From an uncultured Prevotellaceae bacterium (GTDB lineage Bacteria; Bacteroidota; Bacteroidia; Bacteroidales; Bacteroidaceae), in assembly GCA_946410305.1 (NCBI GenBank), contig CAMJZV010000005.1, positions 1 through 64,000 of the forward strand: a stretch of DNA of 64,000 bases. Reading direction: 5' to 3'. The notes below the pieces were generated by a model. That model was not told the DNA's origin. It searched no databases and saw only the letters and a list, made by a program, of their open reading frames with translations. Position 1 is the stretch's first letter; each line of letters opens with the position of its first letter. This document shows, piece by piece, positions 16,534 through 24,631 of this stretch. The translations under genes were made by a program, and so were the position numbers.

Positions 16534-17778
16534 ATGCGACGCATCAAGGACAGTCGGGAGAATGAGACGGAGCAGAACGCAAGGGATGCTTTCGACAACT
16601 ATGCGGACGGCAAGCATAAGCGGGCCGATATCCGCATGTACGAAGCTGAACTTGATGAGAATGTCCGTCTGGTACTCGCCGACATCATCAATGAGACCTT
16701 TGAGCCGCAAGGCTACAAGGAGGCTCATATATTTGACAAAAAGCACAGGAAGCTGGCTAAGGCTCCCATCCGCGACCACCACACGGAGGCCGCTGCCATA
16801 CTACCATACGAACAGGCGGTGTATGACTACATCTCCTGGAGAGCACCGGCAGTAAGACCTGGACTGGGAACGCATGCCTTTTTCCGCTTCGTCAGGAATG
16901 AACTGTACCGATATCCACAGCTGGATGTCGGGTACTACATCGCCCTTGACATCCATCATTATTTCCCGATGATGGACCATTCCATCCTCAAACAAAAAAT
17001 TGCGAATAAGTTCAAGAAAGGGAAGCTGCGTAACTTTATATATAAGGTGATAGACAGTTACCTGCAGGGCGCTCCACTTGGTATCAAGATTGCACAACTC
17101 TTCGGCATGCTCGATCTCGCAGACTTCGACCGTATGGCAGAAAGATTCTTCGGCATCGCCGATGACCCTGAGCGTATGGCCTACTGGACCAGTCGCTATA
17201 TCAGCGAGAAGATCTTGACAGCAAAGACGCCTGAGGAGGAAGAAATGATAGGGAGAGGGAGCCAGTTCCTGGCAGAGCGGTTCCAGAGGTTCGCACGTGA
17301 AGGGCTGCAGCACTATTTCCGCTTCGTGGATAACTTTCTAGTAATGCACGAAGACAAGACCTTCCTCAGAATCGTCAGGGACTTGATGATTATGCATCTG
17401 ACACGGGACTACCTCTTCGTCCTGAATACCGACTACAACGTGAGGCCTACATGGATGGGCATCCGCATCTGCGGATATACCTTCTACCATGATCACGTTG
17501 AAGCGGCAAAGCGCAACAAGCAGAATCTCGCACGGAGAATAAAGCGGTTGCAGAAGAAAGGAATAGAGGAGGAACAGATCCGTATCAAGGTGGCAAGCCA
17601 ACTTGGATTCATCAAACATGCAGATTGCATAAACTTACTAAAAACTTTAGGTATGGAAAAGTCATTAGGAAAAATCATCAACAAAAGGAGAATTAAGCCT
17701 CCATTCCCAGGAATGGGTCCGGATCAGAAAATTCACTTCACTTCAATTGTAAACAAATGTGAAAACGGGGGGGGGTAA
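16534..17778 (+). CDS. DGR reverse transcriptase
   Basis: A 414-aa protein. Reverse-transcriptase motifs: motif A ALDIHHYFPMMDH with Asp139, motif B QGAPLGIKIAQLFG (178-191) in the variant typical of DGR RTs, motif C FRFVDNFLV (Asp266-Asn267), and MGIRICGYTFY (308-318) downstream. The C-terminal basic thumb has LARRIKRLQKKG. It would copy the template RNA with errors at adenines and seed replacement of the VR. The usual second Asp of motif C is Asn. No Avd-like gene is found nearby. The frame ends in a 9-G tract (17767-17775) followed by TAA; a -1 shift there would continue into the next ORF. Confidence 0.9.
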   Translation: MRRIKDSRENETEQNARDAFDNYADGKHKRADIRMYEAELDENVRLVLADIINETFEPQGYKEAHIFDKKHRKLAKAPIRDHHTEAAAILPYEQAVYDYISWRAPAVRPGLGTHAFFRFVRNELYRYPQLDVGYYIALDIHHYFPMMDHSILKQKIANKFKKGKLRNFIYKVIDSYLQGAPLGIKIAQLFGMLDLADFDRMAERFFGIADDPERMAYWTSRYISEKILTAKTPEEEEMIGRGSQFLAERFQRFAREGLQHYFRFVDNFLVMHEDKTFLRIVRDLMIMHLTRDYLFVLNTDYNVRPTWMGIRICGYTFYHDHVEAAKRNKQNLARRIKRLQKKGIEEEQIRIKVASQLGFIKHADCINLLKTLGMEKSLGKIINKRRIKPPFPGMGPDQKIHFTSIVNKCENGGG

Positions 17779-17843
17779 GCGTTAAAATCCTTTTAATCGA
17801 CTACGTAGTTCAGGACTCCAAGATTGAGAAGAACACCATTACG

Positions 17844-18155
17844 GTGAATATTCCCGACTCTGACGGAAACAATCAGGAAATCACGAAGACGGTTGCCGGA
17901 AAAGTTCTGGCATTCCGATTCAAGAAGATCATCAAGACTTTCGTGATGGGTGAAGAGGAGCGTTACGTGTTCGAGAAACAGAAGGATAAAGACGGAAACC
18001 CGACGGATAACGATGCAGAGTACTACACTTTCACTGGCAGCAAGATCATGATTGACCAGGCACTGAATGATTTCACTCCTGCGGATCTGCCATGTCCTAC
18101 TATTATACAGCAGTTCCAGGGCAAGGATGGTAAAACTTATACTAAATTCACATAG
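17844..18155 (+). CDS. ORF after the RT, possible RT extension or DGR accessory protein
   Basis: From the GTG at 17844 this codes 103 aa. The frame stays open upstream to 17763 with no start codon there, yet reads plausible protein (VSVKILLIDYVVQDSKIEKNTITVNIPD) right from the RT's poly-G tract. The body has a basic strand (RFKKIIKTFVM), charged KQKDKDGNPTDNDAEYYTFTGSK and a C-terminal TIIQQFQGKDGKTYTKF, possibly a small beta-barrel. It could be made as an RT extension by -1 slippage on the G run, from the GTG, or the tract may be a sequence error. No family recognised. Confidence 0.6.
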   Translation: MNIPDSDGNNQEITKTVAGKVLAFRFKKIIKTFVMGEEERYVFEKQKDKDGNPTDNDAEYYTFTGSKIMIDQALNDFTPADLPCPTIIQQFQGKDGKTYTKFT

Positions 18156-18157
18156 TT

Positions 18158-18529
18158 ATGGAAAAGCATTCTGTTATCTACACAAGACGTCTTACTTTCG
18201 CAAAGTTTGACGCTGGTCACATCATCGGTTACCTCAAGGAGGAACAAGTATTGGATTATCTGCCTGAGGGTGCAGAGGAACCTGGTACTGGCTATAAGTA
18301 CACCGGCACAGAAAAGGACGGCGGTACCATTATGCCGTGCAGCGACCCTACATCGTATCCGGAGGTGACGAACGCCATCATCCGCTCAGAGTACAGCGAG
18401 AGCGATGAGATGGCCATCCACCGCCATTATACAAATGATCCTAAGGAGTATGCTGAGGAGTGGCAGGATTATAATGACTTCTGCGAGGCTGCAAAGGTTC
18501 TGGCCAAGAATTGGCTTGGCATCGAATAA
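18158..18529 (+). CDS. Hypothetical protein in DGR operon
   Basis: A 123-aa acidic protein that starts 3 bp after the previous gene. It reads MEKHSVIYTRRLTFAKFDAGHIIGYLKEEQVLDYLPEGAE in its first part and ends in helices (EYAEEWQDYNDFCEAAKVLAKNWLGIE). It lies between the RT genes and a strong terminator, so it is probably co-transcribed with the DGR. It is mixed alpha/beta and does not look like the four-helix Avd. Function unknown. Confidence 0.55.
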   Translation: MEKHSVIYTRRLTFAKFDAGHIIGYLKEEQVLDYLPEGAEEPGTGYKYTGTEKDGGTIMPCSDPTSYPEVTNAIIRSEYSESDEMAIHRHYTNDPKEYAEEWQDYNDFCEAAKVLAKNWLGIE

Positions 18530-18552
18530 CCTGCCTAATCACTCTGCCATCA

Positions 18553-18594
18553 CACTGCCATGTCGCCCATCAGCGACGTGGCAGTGTATTTTTA
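18553..18594 (+). terminator. Strong terminator closing the DGR operon
   Basis: A 14-bp stem (18553-18566 with 18573-18586, one T-G wobble), 6-base loop, then ATTTTTA. Confidence 0.8.
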
Positions 18595-18612
18595 TGCCCA
18601 TTATCTATTTCT

Positions 18613-18620
18613 TACCTTTG
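18613..18620 (+). promoter_or_regulatory. -7 element of the lysis cassette
   Basis: TACCTTTG, 15 bp before the holin ATG at 18636, directly after the DGR terminator. Confidence 0.65.
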
Positions 18621-18635
18621 CAGAAAAAGAAGCGT

Positions 18636-18923
18636 ATGACAGCGAATCAGAAAGACGTTACACAATATACGTGCGCAGTATTCTCATTGGTAGCAGGTAT
18701 TGCACTCTGCTACATCAACTTCCTCATGCAGGGGGATGTCACAAACGGAGTGCTTGGAATGACAGGTATGTGTATGTCATTCTCCGGAGGAGTATTTGGA
18801 TTTAGCATCTGGGTCAGAGGCAAGGTGACTGAGGTGAAAGACTATGTTGATGCGAGGTTTAACAAATATGATAAAGAGAATGAGAATGATGACAACAAGC
18901 AACCAGGGAAAGAACCTGATTAA
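18636..18923 (+). CDS. Holin-like membrane protein
   Basis: A 95-aa protein with two hydrophobic segments (YTCAVFSLVAGIALCYINFLM near residues 10-30; VLGMTGMCMSFSGGVFGFSIWV near 38-59) and a hydrophilic charged C-terminus (YVDARFNKYDKENENDDNKQ). This is the shape of a class II holin, which forms lesions in the inner membrane at lysis. The start at 18636 follows a TACCTTTG box. The lysozyme gene overlaps its 3' end. The call rests on topology and the adjacent endolysin. Confidence 0.7.
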   Translation: MTANQKDVTQYTCAVFSLVAGIALCYINFLMQGDVTNGVLGMTGMCMSFSGGVFGFSIWVRGKVTEVKDYVDARFNKYDKENENDDNKQPGKEPD

Positions 18924-19356
18924 GGAGGCTGAAGGCCTCAGGCTGGAGGCCTATCTATGTCCGGCTAATATTCCCACCATCGGATGGGGGCATACGAAAG
19001 GCGTGAAGATGGGACAGCATATCACTGTCCAGCAGGCCGAAGATATGCTAGTTGATGATATCGCTCCCATCGAGCGCCTGCTTAACGGCTTGAAGATAAA
19101 CTTCCGGCAGGAACAGTTCGACGCGCTCGTATCCTGGATCTTCAACTTCGGAGAGGGAAAGTTCAAGGGCTCCACTTTGTACAAGCGTATCATCGCTAAT
19201 GCCAAGGATGAAGAGATTACCGACCAGTTGGTCAAATGGATCAACGCCGCAGGCCGTCCACTCCTGGGACTCATGAAGCGCCGCGTGGCAGAAGCCAACC
19301 TCTTCATCGGCTATGAAAGATATAAAGTAAACAAAGATAGGATAATTAAGGTATGA
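18889..19356 (+). CDS. Phage lysozyme (GH24, T4-type endolysin)
   Basis: 155 aa from ATG at 18889; in-frame ATGs at 18880 and 18886 are also possible. The N-terminus has the GH24 signature: Glu15 in IKEAEGLRLEAY, then IPTIGWGHT with Thr30. The residue 9 after the Glu, Asp in T4 lysozyme, is Cys24 here, while the Thr keeps its E+15 spacing. QFDALVSWIFNFGEG is the typical central helix. It hydrolyses peptidoglycan. No signal peptide is seen, so export depends on the holin next to it. It overlaps the spanin-like gene by 4 bp. Confidence 0.9.
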   Translation: MTTSNQGKNLIKEAEGLRLEAYLCPANIPTIGWGHTKGVKMGQHITVQQAEDMLVDDIAPIERLLNGLKINFRQEQFDALVSWIFNFGEGKFKGSTLYKRIIANAKDEEITDQLVKWINAAGRPLLGLMKRRVAEANLFIGYERYKVNKDRIIKV

Positions 19357-19934
19357 AGAAAATTGTATTGTATTTCGCAATTGTAGCTGCCATCGTGATA
19401 ATGGCAAAATTAGGGAACTATGCTAGCAGCAAACAGTACGAAAAGGAAATCAGCGACCTGAAATACAAGCTGGCGCATGCTCAGATTCATGTACCCGTAG
19501 AGCGCGACACCGTCATGATTCACGACACCCTACGCGAGGTGGCCACGTCACCGGTCATCATGGCTGAGCTCCGCGACCTGCGCCGTCAGCACCTCATCGA
19601 TGAAAAGACTATCAAGGAACTTGGACTAAAAATGAAACAGCTCGATGCCGTTCAGACCACGAGCATCGAGACAAAGGATACTGCGCGAGCAGGTGTTGTT
19701 ATAAATAGTAGTTTGTTTAGTTACGAAGACGAGTGGAGTCATCTGGAGTTCTCTCTCGGCGACTCCACCTTTTACTACAACATCCGCGACTCACTGGAGA
19801 CTGTCGTCTACCACGAGTACCGCCACCACTTCCTATGGTGGAAGTGGGGAACGAAGGGATACCGACTTAAAATCGTGAACTTCAACCCACACGCACGCGT
19901 AACATACAATAGGTATGTAAAGCCCGAGAAATAA
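19353..19934 (+). CDS. Spanin-like (Rz-type) lysis protein
   Basis: A 193-aa protein with one N-terminal membrane segment (KIVLYFAIVAAIVIMAKLG) and a following coiled-coil helix (SSKQYEKEISDLKYKLAHAQI; DLRRQHLIDEKTIKELGLKMKQL). The C-terminal beta-rich domain includes HEYRHHFLWWKWG. Topology and position after holin and lysozyme fit a Rz-like protein that joins inner and outer membranes. DUF6549-type proteins of Bacteroidetes phages look similar. No separate outer-membrane spanin lipoprotein is seen. Confidence 0.65.
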   Translation: MKKIVLYFAIVAAIVIMAKLGNYASSKQYEKEISDLKYKLAHAQIHVPVERDTVMIHDTLREVATSPVIMAELRDLRRQHLIDEKTIKELGLKMKQLDAVQTTSIETKDTARAGVVINSSLFSYEDEWSHLEFSLGDSTFYYNIRDSLETVVYHEYRHHFLWWKWGTKGYRLKIVNFNPHARVTYNRYVKPEK

Positions 19935-19952
19935 TCTTGGGCTTTATTATTT
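19921..19952 (+). terminator. Terminator of the lysis cassette, overlapping the stop codon
   Basis: AGCCCGAGA (19921-19929) pairs with TCTTGGGCT (19935-19943), then TTATTATTTT. The left arm is within the last codons of the spanin-like gene. Confidence 0.7.
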
Positions 19953-19985
19953 TCACCTTATTAATATTAAATAAATACTGAAATA

Positions 19986-20017
19986 TTTGGAAGTTTCATT
20001 TTATTTTTGTATATTTG
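19986..20017 (+). promoter_or_regulatory. Promoter of the 20041 gene
   Basis: TTTG (19986-19989), 20 bases, then TATATTTG (20010-20017), 23 bp before the ATG at 20041. Confidence 0.65.
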
Positions 20018-20040
20018 CAGCAAAGATAAAGGTTTGAATT

Positions 20041-20289
20041 ATGACAGCATTCTTCTTTACATCACCAGGATTCGGATTGTTCTGCACAATCTTTATCGTA
20101 GGCTGGCTCATTTGGGCTGGTATGAAGTCTGCTGGAAAGTGTCTTGAATCGGCAGGGCAGACAAAAGACATGACGTGGAGGCAGTTCAAAAAAGAAGTGG
20201 GGCCTATGACATGGCAAGAGCATATCGTTTCGGCAGTACTTATAGTGCTATTCATAGCCTTCATCATATGGATTGCTGAAATAACATAG
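20041..20289 (+). CDS. Small two-span membrane protein of phage
   Basis: An 82-aa protein with two membrane segments (FGLFCTIFIVGWLIWAGM; IVSAVLIVLFIAFIIWIAEI) and a soluble loop between them (KCLESAGQTKDMTWRQFKKEVGPM). It has its own promoter between the lysis cassette and the tape-measure gene. Holin-like, superinfection-exclusion or moron functions are all possible. Not recognised. Confidence 0.55.
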   Translation: MTAFFFTSPGFGLFCTIFIVGWLIWAGMKSAGKCLESAGQTKDMTWRQFKKEVGPMTWQEHIVSAVLIVLFIAFIIWIAEIT

Positions 20290-20293
20290 TATT

Positions 20294-20345
20294 TTTGTGA
20301 TAACGGCATAAGCGGTATATTTGCACAGTAAATGTAAATATACCG
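20294..20345 (+). promoter_or_regulatory. Promoter of the tape-measure gene, with -7 box in a hairpin
   Basis: TTTG (20294-20297), 18 bases, then TATATTTG (20316-20323). The -7 box lies in the left arm of a perfect 10-bp inverted repeat (CGGTATATTT at 20313-20322, AAATATACCG at 20336-20345), followed by TTTTTT and the ATG at 20352. Confidence 0.6.
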
Positions 20346-20351
20346 TTTTTT

Positions 20352-23300
20352 ATGGCAAAGACAGAACGATACGAGACCGTCATTCGGCTCAATACCGACC
20401 AGGCAAAACAGGAAATTGACGCTCTTCAGAAGAAGTACGAAGACCTGAGGAAAAAACAGGCAGGTCTGGCTCCTGACTCGACAAAATACAAGAGTTTGCA
20501 AAAGGAGATCGACAAGATCACGTCGAAGCTCGAGATGACTAAAAATCGAGTGGAAAGCGTCAATGATGCTCTCCAAGGTATGTCAGATGCCAAGCCGAAG
20601 CAGCTGAGGGACACCATCAGGGATATCAATGCCCTTCTCAATAGCGGTGGTGTAGAGCGCGGCAGCCGTGAATGGAAGGAACTGACCGCCGCACTCAAGG
20701 AGGCAAACACTCAGCTGAATAACATAAAGCAGGAAACGAAGGCCTCACAGCCCATTTTTCAGGGTTTCTTTAAGTTCCTGAATGACAGCTGGGGTGGTTT
20801 GATGATATTGTTCCAGTCTGTCACCGGTATTACTCAAACCATCAGGAAGTCGGTAGAGGACTTTGCCCAGATGGAGGAGGAAATGGCCGATGTGCGCAAG
20901 TACACAGGTCTGGCCGACGCTGCTGTTCGTGACCTGAACGAGGACTTGAAGAGGATGGATACCCGTACCTCGAGGGAACAGTTGAACCAGTTGGCAGGTT
21001 CCGCTGGTCGCCTTGGCAAGGATGCTAAAAAAGATATCCTGGAGTTCGTCGAAGCTGGTGATATGATCAATATCGCCCTGGGCGATGACTTGGGTGATGG
21101 TGCCATCGAGAAGGTCGGTAAACTTGCTATGGCCTTCGGTGAAGACAAGAAGAAAGGTCTGAAGGGTGCCATGCTGTCAACGGGTTCTGCTATCAACGAG
21201 CTGGTACAGAACTCATCTGCCATGGGCGGTTTCCTCGTAGACTTTACTGCCCGCGTGGCAGGCTTTGGCAAACAGATAGGCTTGACGCAGGCTCAGATCA
21301 TGGGTTTCGGTACCGTCATGGATGAAAACCTCCTTCGTGATGAGATGGCTGCCACTGCCTTCGGCAATATGCTCACGAAGATGCAGACAGACACCGAGAA
21401 GTTCGCACGCATAGCGGGCATGGATGTGAAGGCCTTCACAAAGCTATTGAATGAGGATGCCAACGCAGCCGTCCTTGCATTGGCTGATAGTCTGAAGAAA
21501 GCAGACCCACAAACCATGATGAAGATGCTCGATGACATGGGTCTGGACGGCAGCCGTGCAGTTGCAGTACTTGCCACTTTAGCCGATAAGATAGATGATG
21601 TCCGCAAGCATCAGGAACGGGCTAACAAGGCATACCAGGAAGGCACGTCCGTCATTAAGGAATACGAGATAAAGAACAATACGGCACAGGCCAAAATTGA
21701 AAAATGCAAGAAAAAGTTCCACGAGATGACCGTAGAACTTGGTGAGCGTTTGGTGCCTGTCGTCGAGCATACTATTACAGGGGCTTCTTTCCTTGCAAAG
21801 ATGTTAAGCGTACTGACAGAGTTCATCGTAAAACATGGACGTGCTGTGGTTATATTGACTGGCTATATAACAGCCATGACTATAGCAATGAACACTAACA
21901 CCATTGCAGGAAAGGCATCGAATGCTGTAGGCACAATAACGAATGCCCTTATGAAAGCACGTATGGCTCTAATGAACAACCTCCGGCAGGCTTATGTCGC
22001 GTGGCGTATCGTAATAGCGACTGTGACCGCTAATCACGTAAGACTTAACAGTGCCATGGTGGATATGAAGAGACTGCAGATGACTAACATCTGGGGTGCC
22101 TTGGCGACTGTGATCTTAACCGTTGGTGTAGCAATATATGGTGCTGTGAAAGCATGGAAGAGTCACAGCGAGGCTGTCAGAAACAGCCTGCAGCAGGTAA
22201 AGGAGATGCGGGCACAGCAGGAACTGGCAGGAGATTTGAACAAAAGTGTCAACGAATCAATAGCTGAGCAGAAGACAAAGGTTGAGCAGTTGACACGTGT
22301 CATCCACTCCAACGCATATTCCATAGATGAACGCCGTAATGCCATCAAGACTCTGCAGAGTATTAAGCCGGAATACCATGCCTCTATTTCCAAAGAAGGA
22401 AAGCTCTACAATGAGAACTCTGCGGCTATCAAGCAGTACATCCAAGACCTGAAGGATGCCGCTCTTGCAGAGGCCATCTATCGGAAAAAGGTAGAGATAA
22501 ATAAAAAGAAACTTGAACTCAGCTTCAAACAAAATCGCATCGAGGGATCGCTGAAGGCCGTGCAGGCATATCGCGATGCAAACCCCGAATTGTTCGTGTC
22601 CAGGAAGAGCGGTGCATATGTAGGAGCACGAGCCATTGGCGACGGTCAGGAAATGAATGGTTATCTCATTGATAGCAAGCGTCAGCAGAAGATTCATGAA
22701 GAGCGTCTGGAGAATGTGAAGTCCGAAACAAAGACTGTTGAAGCCGAAGACAGGTACCTTGATACCGTTCTGAAGAAAAATAGAAAGGTGAACGAACTAT
22801 ATACAAAGAAGGTGACTGGTAGCAATACTCCCGTTACACCGACCTCGACTTCACCTACACAATATGAGTCTGAAAGTGACAGAAAGAAAAGGGAGGCCGA
22901 GGCAAAAAAGGCGAATGCTGAGAAATTAGAGCAGATGCGCGAGGCCGACAAGGAGGCAAAGGCCATCATGGACAACCGGCTGGCAGAAAACATGCTGAAC
23001 TATCAGGCCGGTCTTCAGGACTACCGCCAGTTTATGGCCAATCAGGAAAGGATTCAGAGGGAAGGGCTGCAGGCACGCCGTGACGCATGGGACGAAGACA
23101 CGGCAGAGTATGCCAAGTACCAGAAGCAGCTGGCTGCTCTGCAGCTGAACGGTGACCAGGAACGCACACGCCAGACTGTAGCGGCAATAGATCGCGACCA
23201 TAAAATCATGAGGGAATGGCTGAAGAGCCGTTTTGACGATCAAAACAGTGAGTACTATCAGAATGAGGTTGCCTTGAACGAGGCATTATACAAGCAGGAT

Positions 23301-24626
23301 ATTGAGTTCCTGAAGAAAAAGGCCAAACGCTATCGCGAAGGCTCCTTGGAGCGTATGCAGATAGAGTGGGAGATACAGGACAGAGAGGATCTGCATCAGC
23401 TGGAACAGCAGCGCACCTTCCAGCAGATGGTTGACAACTTGAAGACAACATATCTGCAGCAGAGCAACGCAAAGCGTGAGCATCTGGAGCTGAATGCATT
23501 GGAGGAACTGAACAAAAAGAAGCTGCTGACGGAAGAGGAATACCAGCGTGCCAAACTGGCCATACAAGCACAGTATTCACAGGCACAGACTCCTGATGAG
23601 AAAACAGCAGCTGCTGGAGCAGATATGCTGAAGGTTGCCAAAACTTCTGCTGCCAAGGATGCCGGTACTGGCACCAGCACACCTATCTATGGTACCATAT
23701 CGATGTATGTGGCCACCATGGATAAACTGAAGGAACTCTATGGACAGGATGAACAGAACCATGCTGCCTATCTGGCTGCAAAGCAGCAGGCTACGGCGCA
23801 GTTCTGCCAGCAGCTGGCCAGCGAGTTCCAGGCGGCCTATCAGACCATAGGTAACCTGATGTCCGCTGCATCATCGTACTACGGCGCACAGTCTGACTAC
23901 GAGGTAGCCATGACCAAGAAGAAGTATGAGAAGCAGATAGAGGCCGCAGGCAACAACCAGAAGAAAGTAAAGAAGCTCCAGGAGAAACAGGCCAAGGAAG
24001 AGGCGGCCATCAAAACGAAGTACAACAACAGACAGGTGAAGATCCAGATTGCCCAAGCACTGGCTCAGACTGCCACCAATGCCTTGAATGCATATGGCTC
24101 GGTAGTAGGTATCCCTGTTGTCGGTCCCACTCTCGCACCTATCGCTGCGGCAATGGCCGTCGCTGCTGGTATGCTGCAGGTGGCTGCTATCAAAAAACAG
24201 GCAGAAGCCCAGCAAGCCGGATACTACGAGGGTGGTTTTACAGGTGGTAAACGATATCGCAAAGAGGCAGGAGTGGTACACGAAGGTGAGTTTGTGGCAA
24301 ACCATCAGGCCGTCAATAATCCGAATGTGCTGCCTTTCCTGAACTTCCTGGACCAGGCACAGCGTAACAACACCGTCGGTTCGCTGACTGCGGAGGACGT
24401 GTCGCGCTCCATGGGTAGTGGTGGCTCTAATCAAGTTGTCGCTCCGGTTGTCAATGTAAATGTTGATAATGACCGTCTGAATTCTGCGCTTGAACGTGTA
24501 AACGAAAATCAAGACCGTTTAGCCACCCAGTTGGAGCAAGGAATTGGGGTTGATGTCCCCATCGATGGTGAAAATGGACTCTATCGTCGCTTTAAAAAAT
24601 ACGAGAAACTAATCAATAAGAAATAG
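20352..24626 (+). CDS. Phage tail tape measure protein
   Basis: A 1424-aa protein. The N-terminal 130 residues form coiled coils (EIDALQKKYEDLRKKQAGL). The region to about residue 400 (EEMADVRKYTGLADAAVRDLNEDLKRMDT; AMSTGSAINELVQNSSAMGGFLVDF) matches TP901-type tape measures. Hydrophobic helices follow near 495-620 (AVVILTGYITAMTIAMNTN; GALATVILTVGVAIYGAVKAW). Long charged coiled coils run to about 1240, and a Gly-rich end (YYEGGFTGGKRYRKEAGVVHEGEF) closes it, as is common in Bacteroidetes phages. The length sets the tail length. The gene has its own promoter. Confidence 0.9.
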   Translation: MAKTERYETVIRLNTDQAKQEIDALQKKYEDLRKKQAGLAPDSTKYKSLQKEIDKITSKLEMTKNRVESVNDALQGMSDAKPKQLRDTIRDINALLNSGGVERGSREWKELTAALKEANTQLNNIKQETKASQPIFQGFFKFLNDSWGGLMILFQSVTGITQTIRKSVEDFAQMEEEMADVRKYTGLADAAVRDLNEDLKRMDTRTSREQLNQLAGSAGRLGKDAKKDILEFVEAGDMINIALGDDLGDGAIEKVGKLAMAFGEDKKKGLKGAMLSTGSAINELVQNSSAMGGFLVDFTARVAGFGKQIGLTQAQIMGFGTVMDENLLRDEMAATAFGNMLTKMQTDTEKFARIAGMDVKAFTKLLNEDANAAVLALADSLKKADPQTMMKMLDDMGLDGSRAVAVLATLADKIDDVRKHQERANKAYQEGTSVIKEYEIKNNTAQAKIEKCKKKFHEMTVELGERLVPVVEHTITGASFLAKMLSVLTEFIVKHGRAVVILTGYITAMTIAMNTNTIAGKASNAVGTITNALMKARMALMNNLRQAYVAWRIVIATVTANHVRLNSAMVDMKRLQMTNIWGALATVILTVGVAIYGAVKAWKSHSEAVRNSLQQVKEMRAQQELAGDLNKSVNESIAEQKTKVEQLTRVIHSNAYSIDERRNAIKTLQSIKPEYHASISKEGKLYNENSAAIKQYIQDLKDAALAEAIYRKKVEINKKKLELSFKQNRIEGSLKAVQAYRDANPELFVSRKSGAYVGARAIGDGQEMNGYLIDSKRQQKIHEERLENVKSETKTVEAEDRYLDTVLKKNRKVNELYTKKVTGSNTPVTPTSTSPTQYESESDRKKREAEAKKANAEKLEQMREADKEAKAIMDNRLAENMLNYQAGLQDYRQFMANQERIQREGLQARRDAWDEDTAEYAKYQKQLAALQLNGDQERTRQTVAAIDRDHKIMREWLKSRFDDQNSEYYQNEVALNEALYKQDIEFLKKKAKRYREGSLERMQIEWEIQDREDLHQLEQQRTFQQMVDNLKTTYLQQSNAKREHLELNALEELNKKKLLTEEEYQRAKLAIQAQYSQAQTPDEKTAAAGADMLKVAKTSAAKDAGTGTSTPIYGTISMYVATMDKLKELYGQDEQNHAAYLAAKQQATAQFCQQLASEFQAAYQTIGNLMSAASSYYGAQSDYEVAMTKKKYEKQIEAAGNNQKKVKKLQEKQAKEEAAIKTKYNNRQVKIQIAQALAQTATNALNAYGSVVGIPVVGPTLAPIAAAMAVAAGMLQVAAIKKQAEAQQAGYYEGGFTGGKRYRKEAGVVHEGEFVANHQAVNNPNVLPFLNFLDQAQRNNTVGSLTAEDVSRSMGSGGSNQVVAPVVNVNVDNDRLNSALERVNENQDRLATQLEQGIGVDVPIDGENGLYRRFKKYEKLINKK

Positions 24627-24631
24627 CTGCT

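Noticed and set aside
23871..24512. 213-aa reverse-strand frame inside the tape-measure gene
   Set aside because: No domain or promoter; it is a shadow of a strongly coding forward gene.
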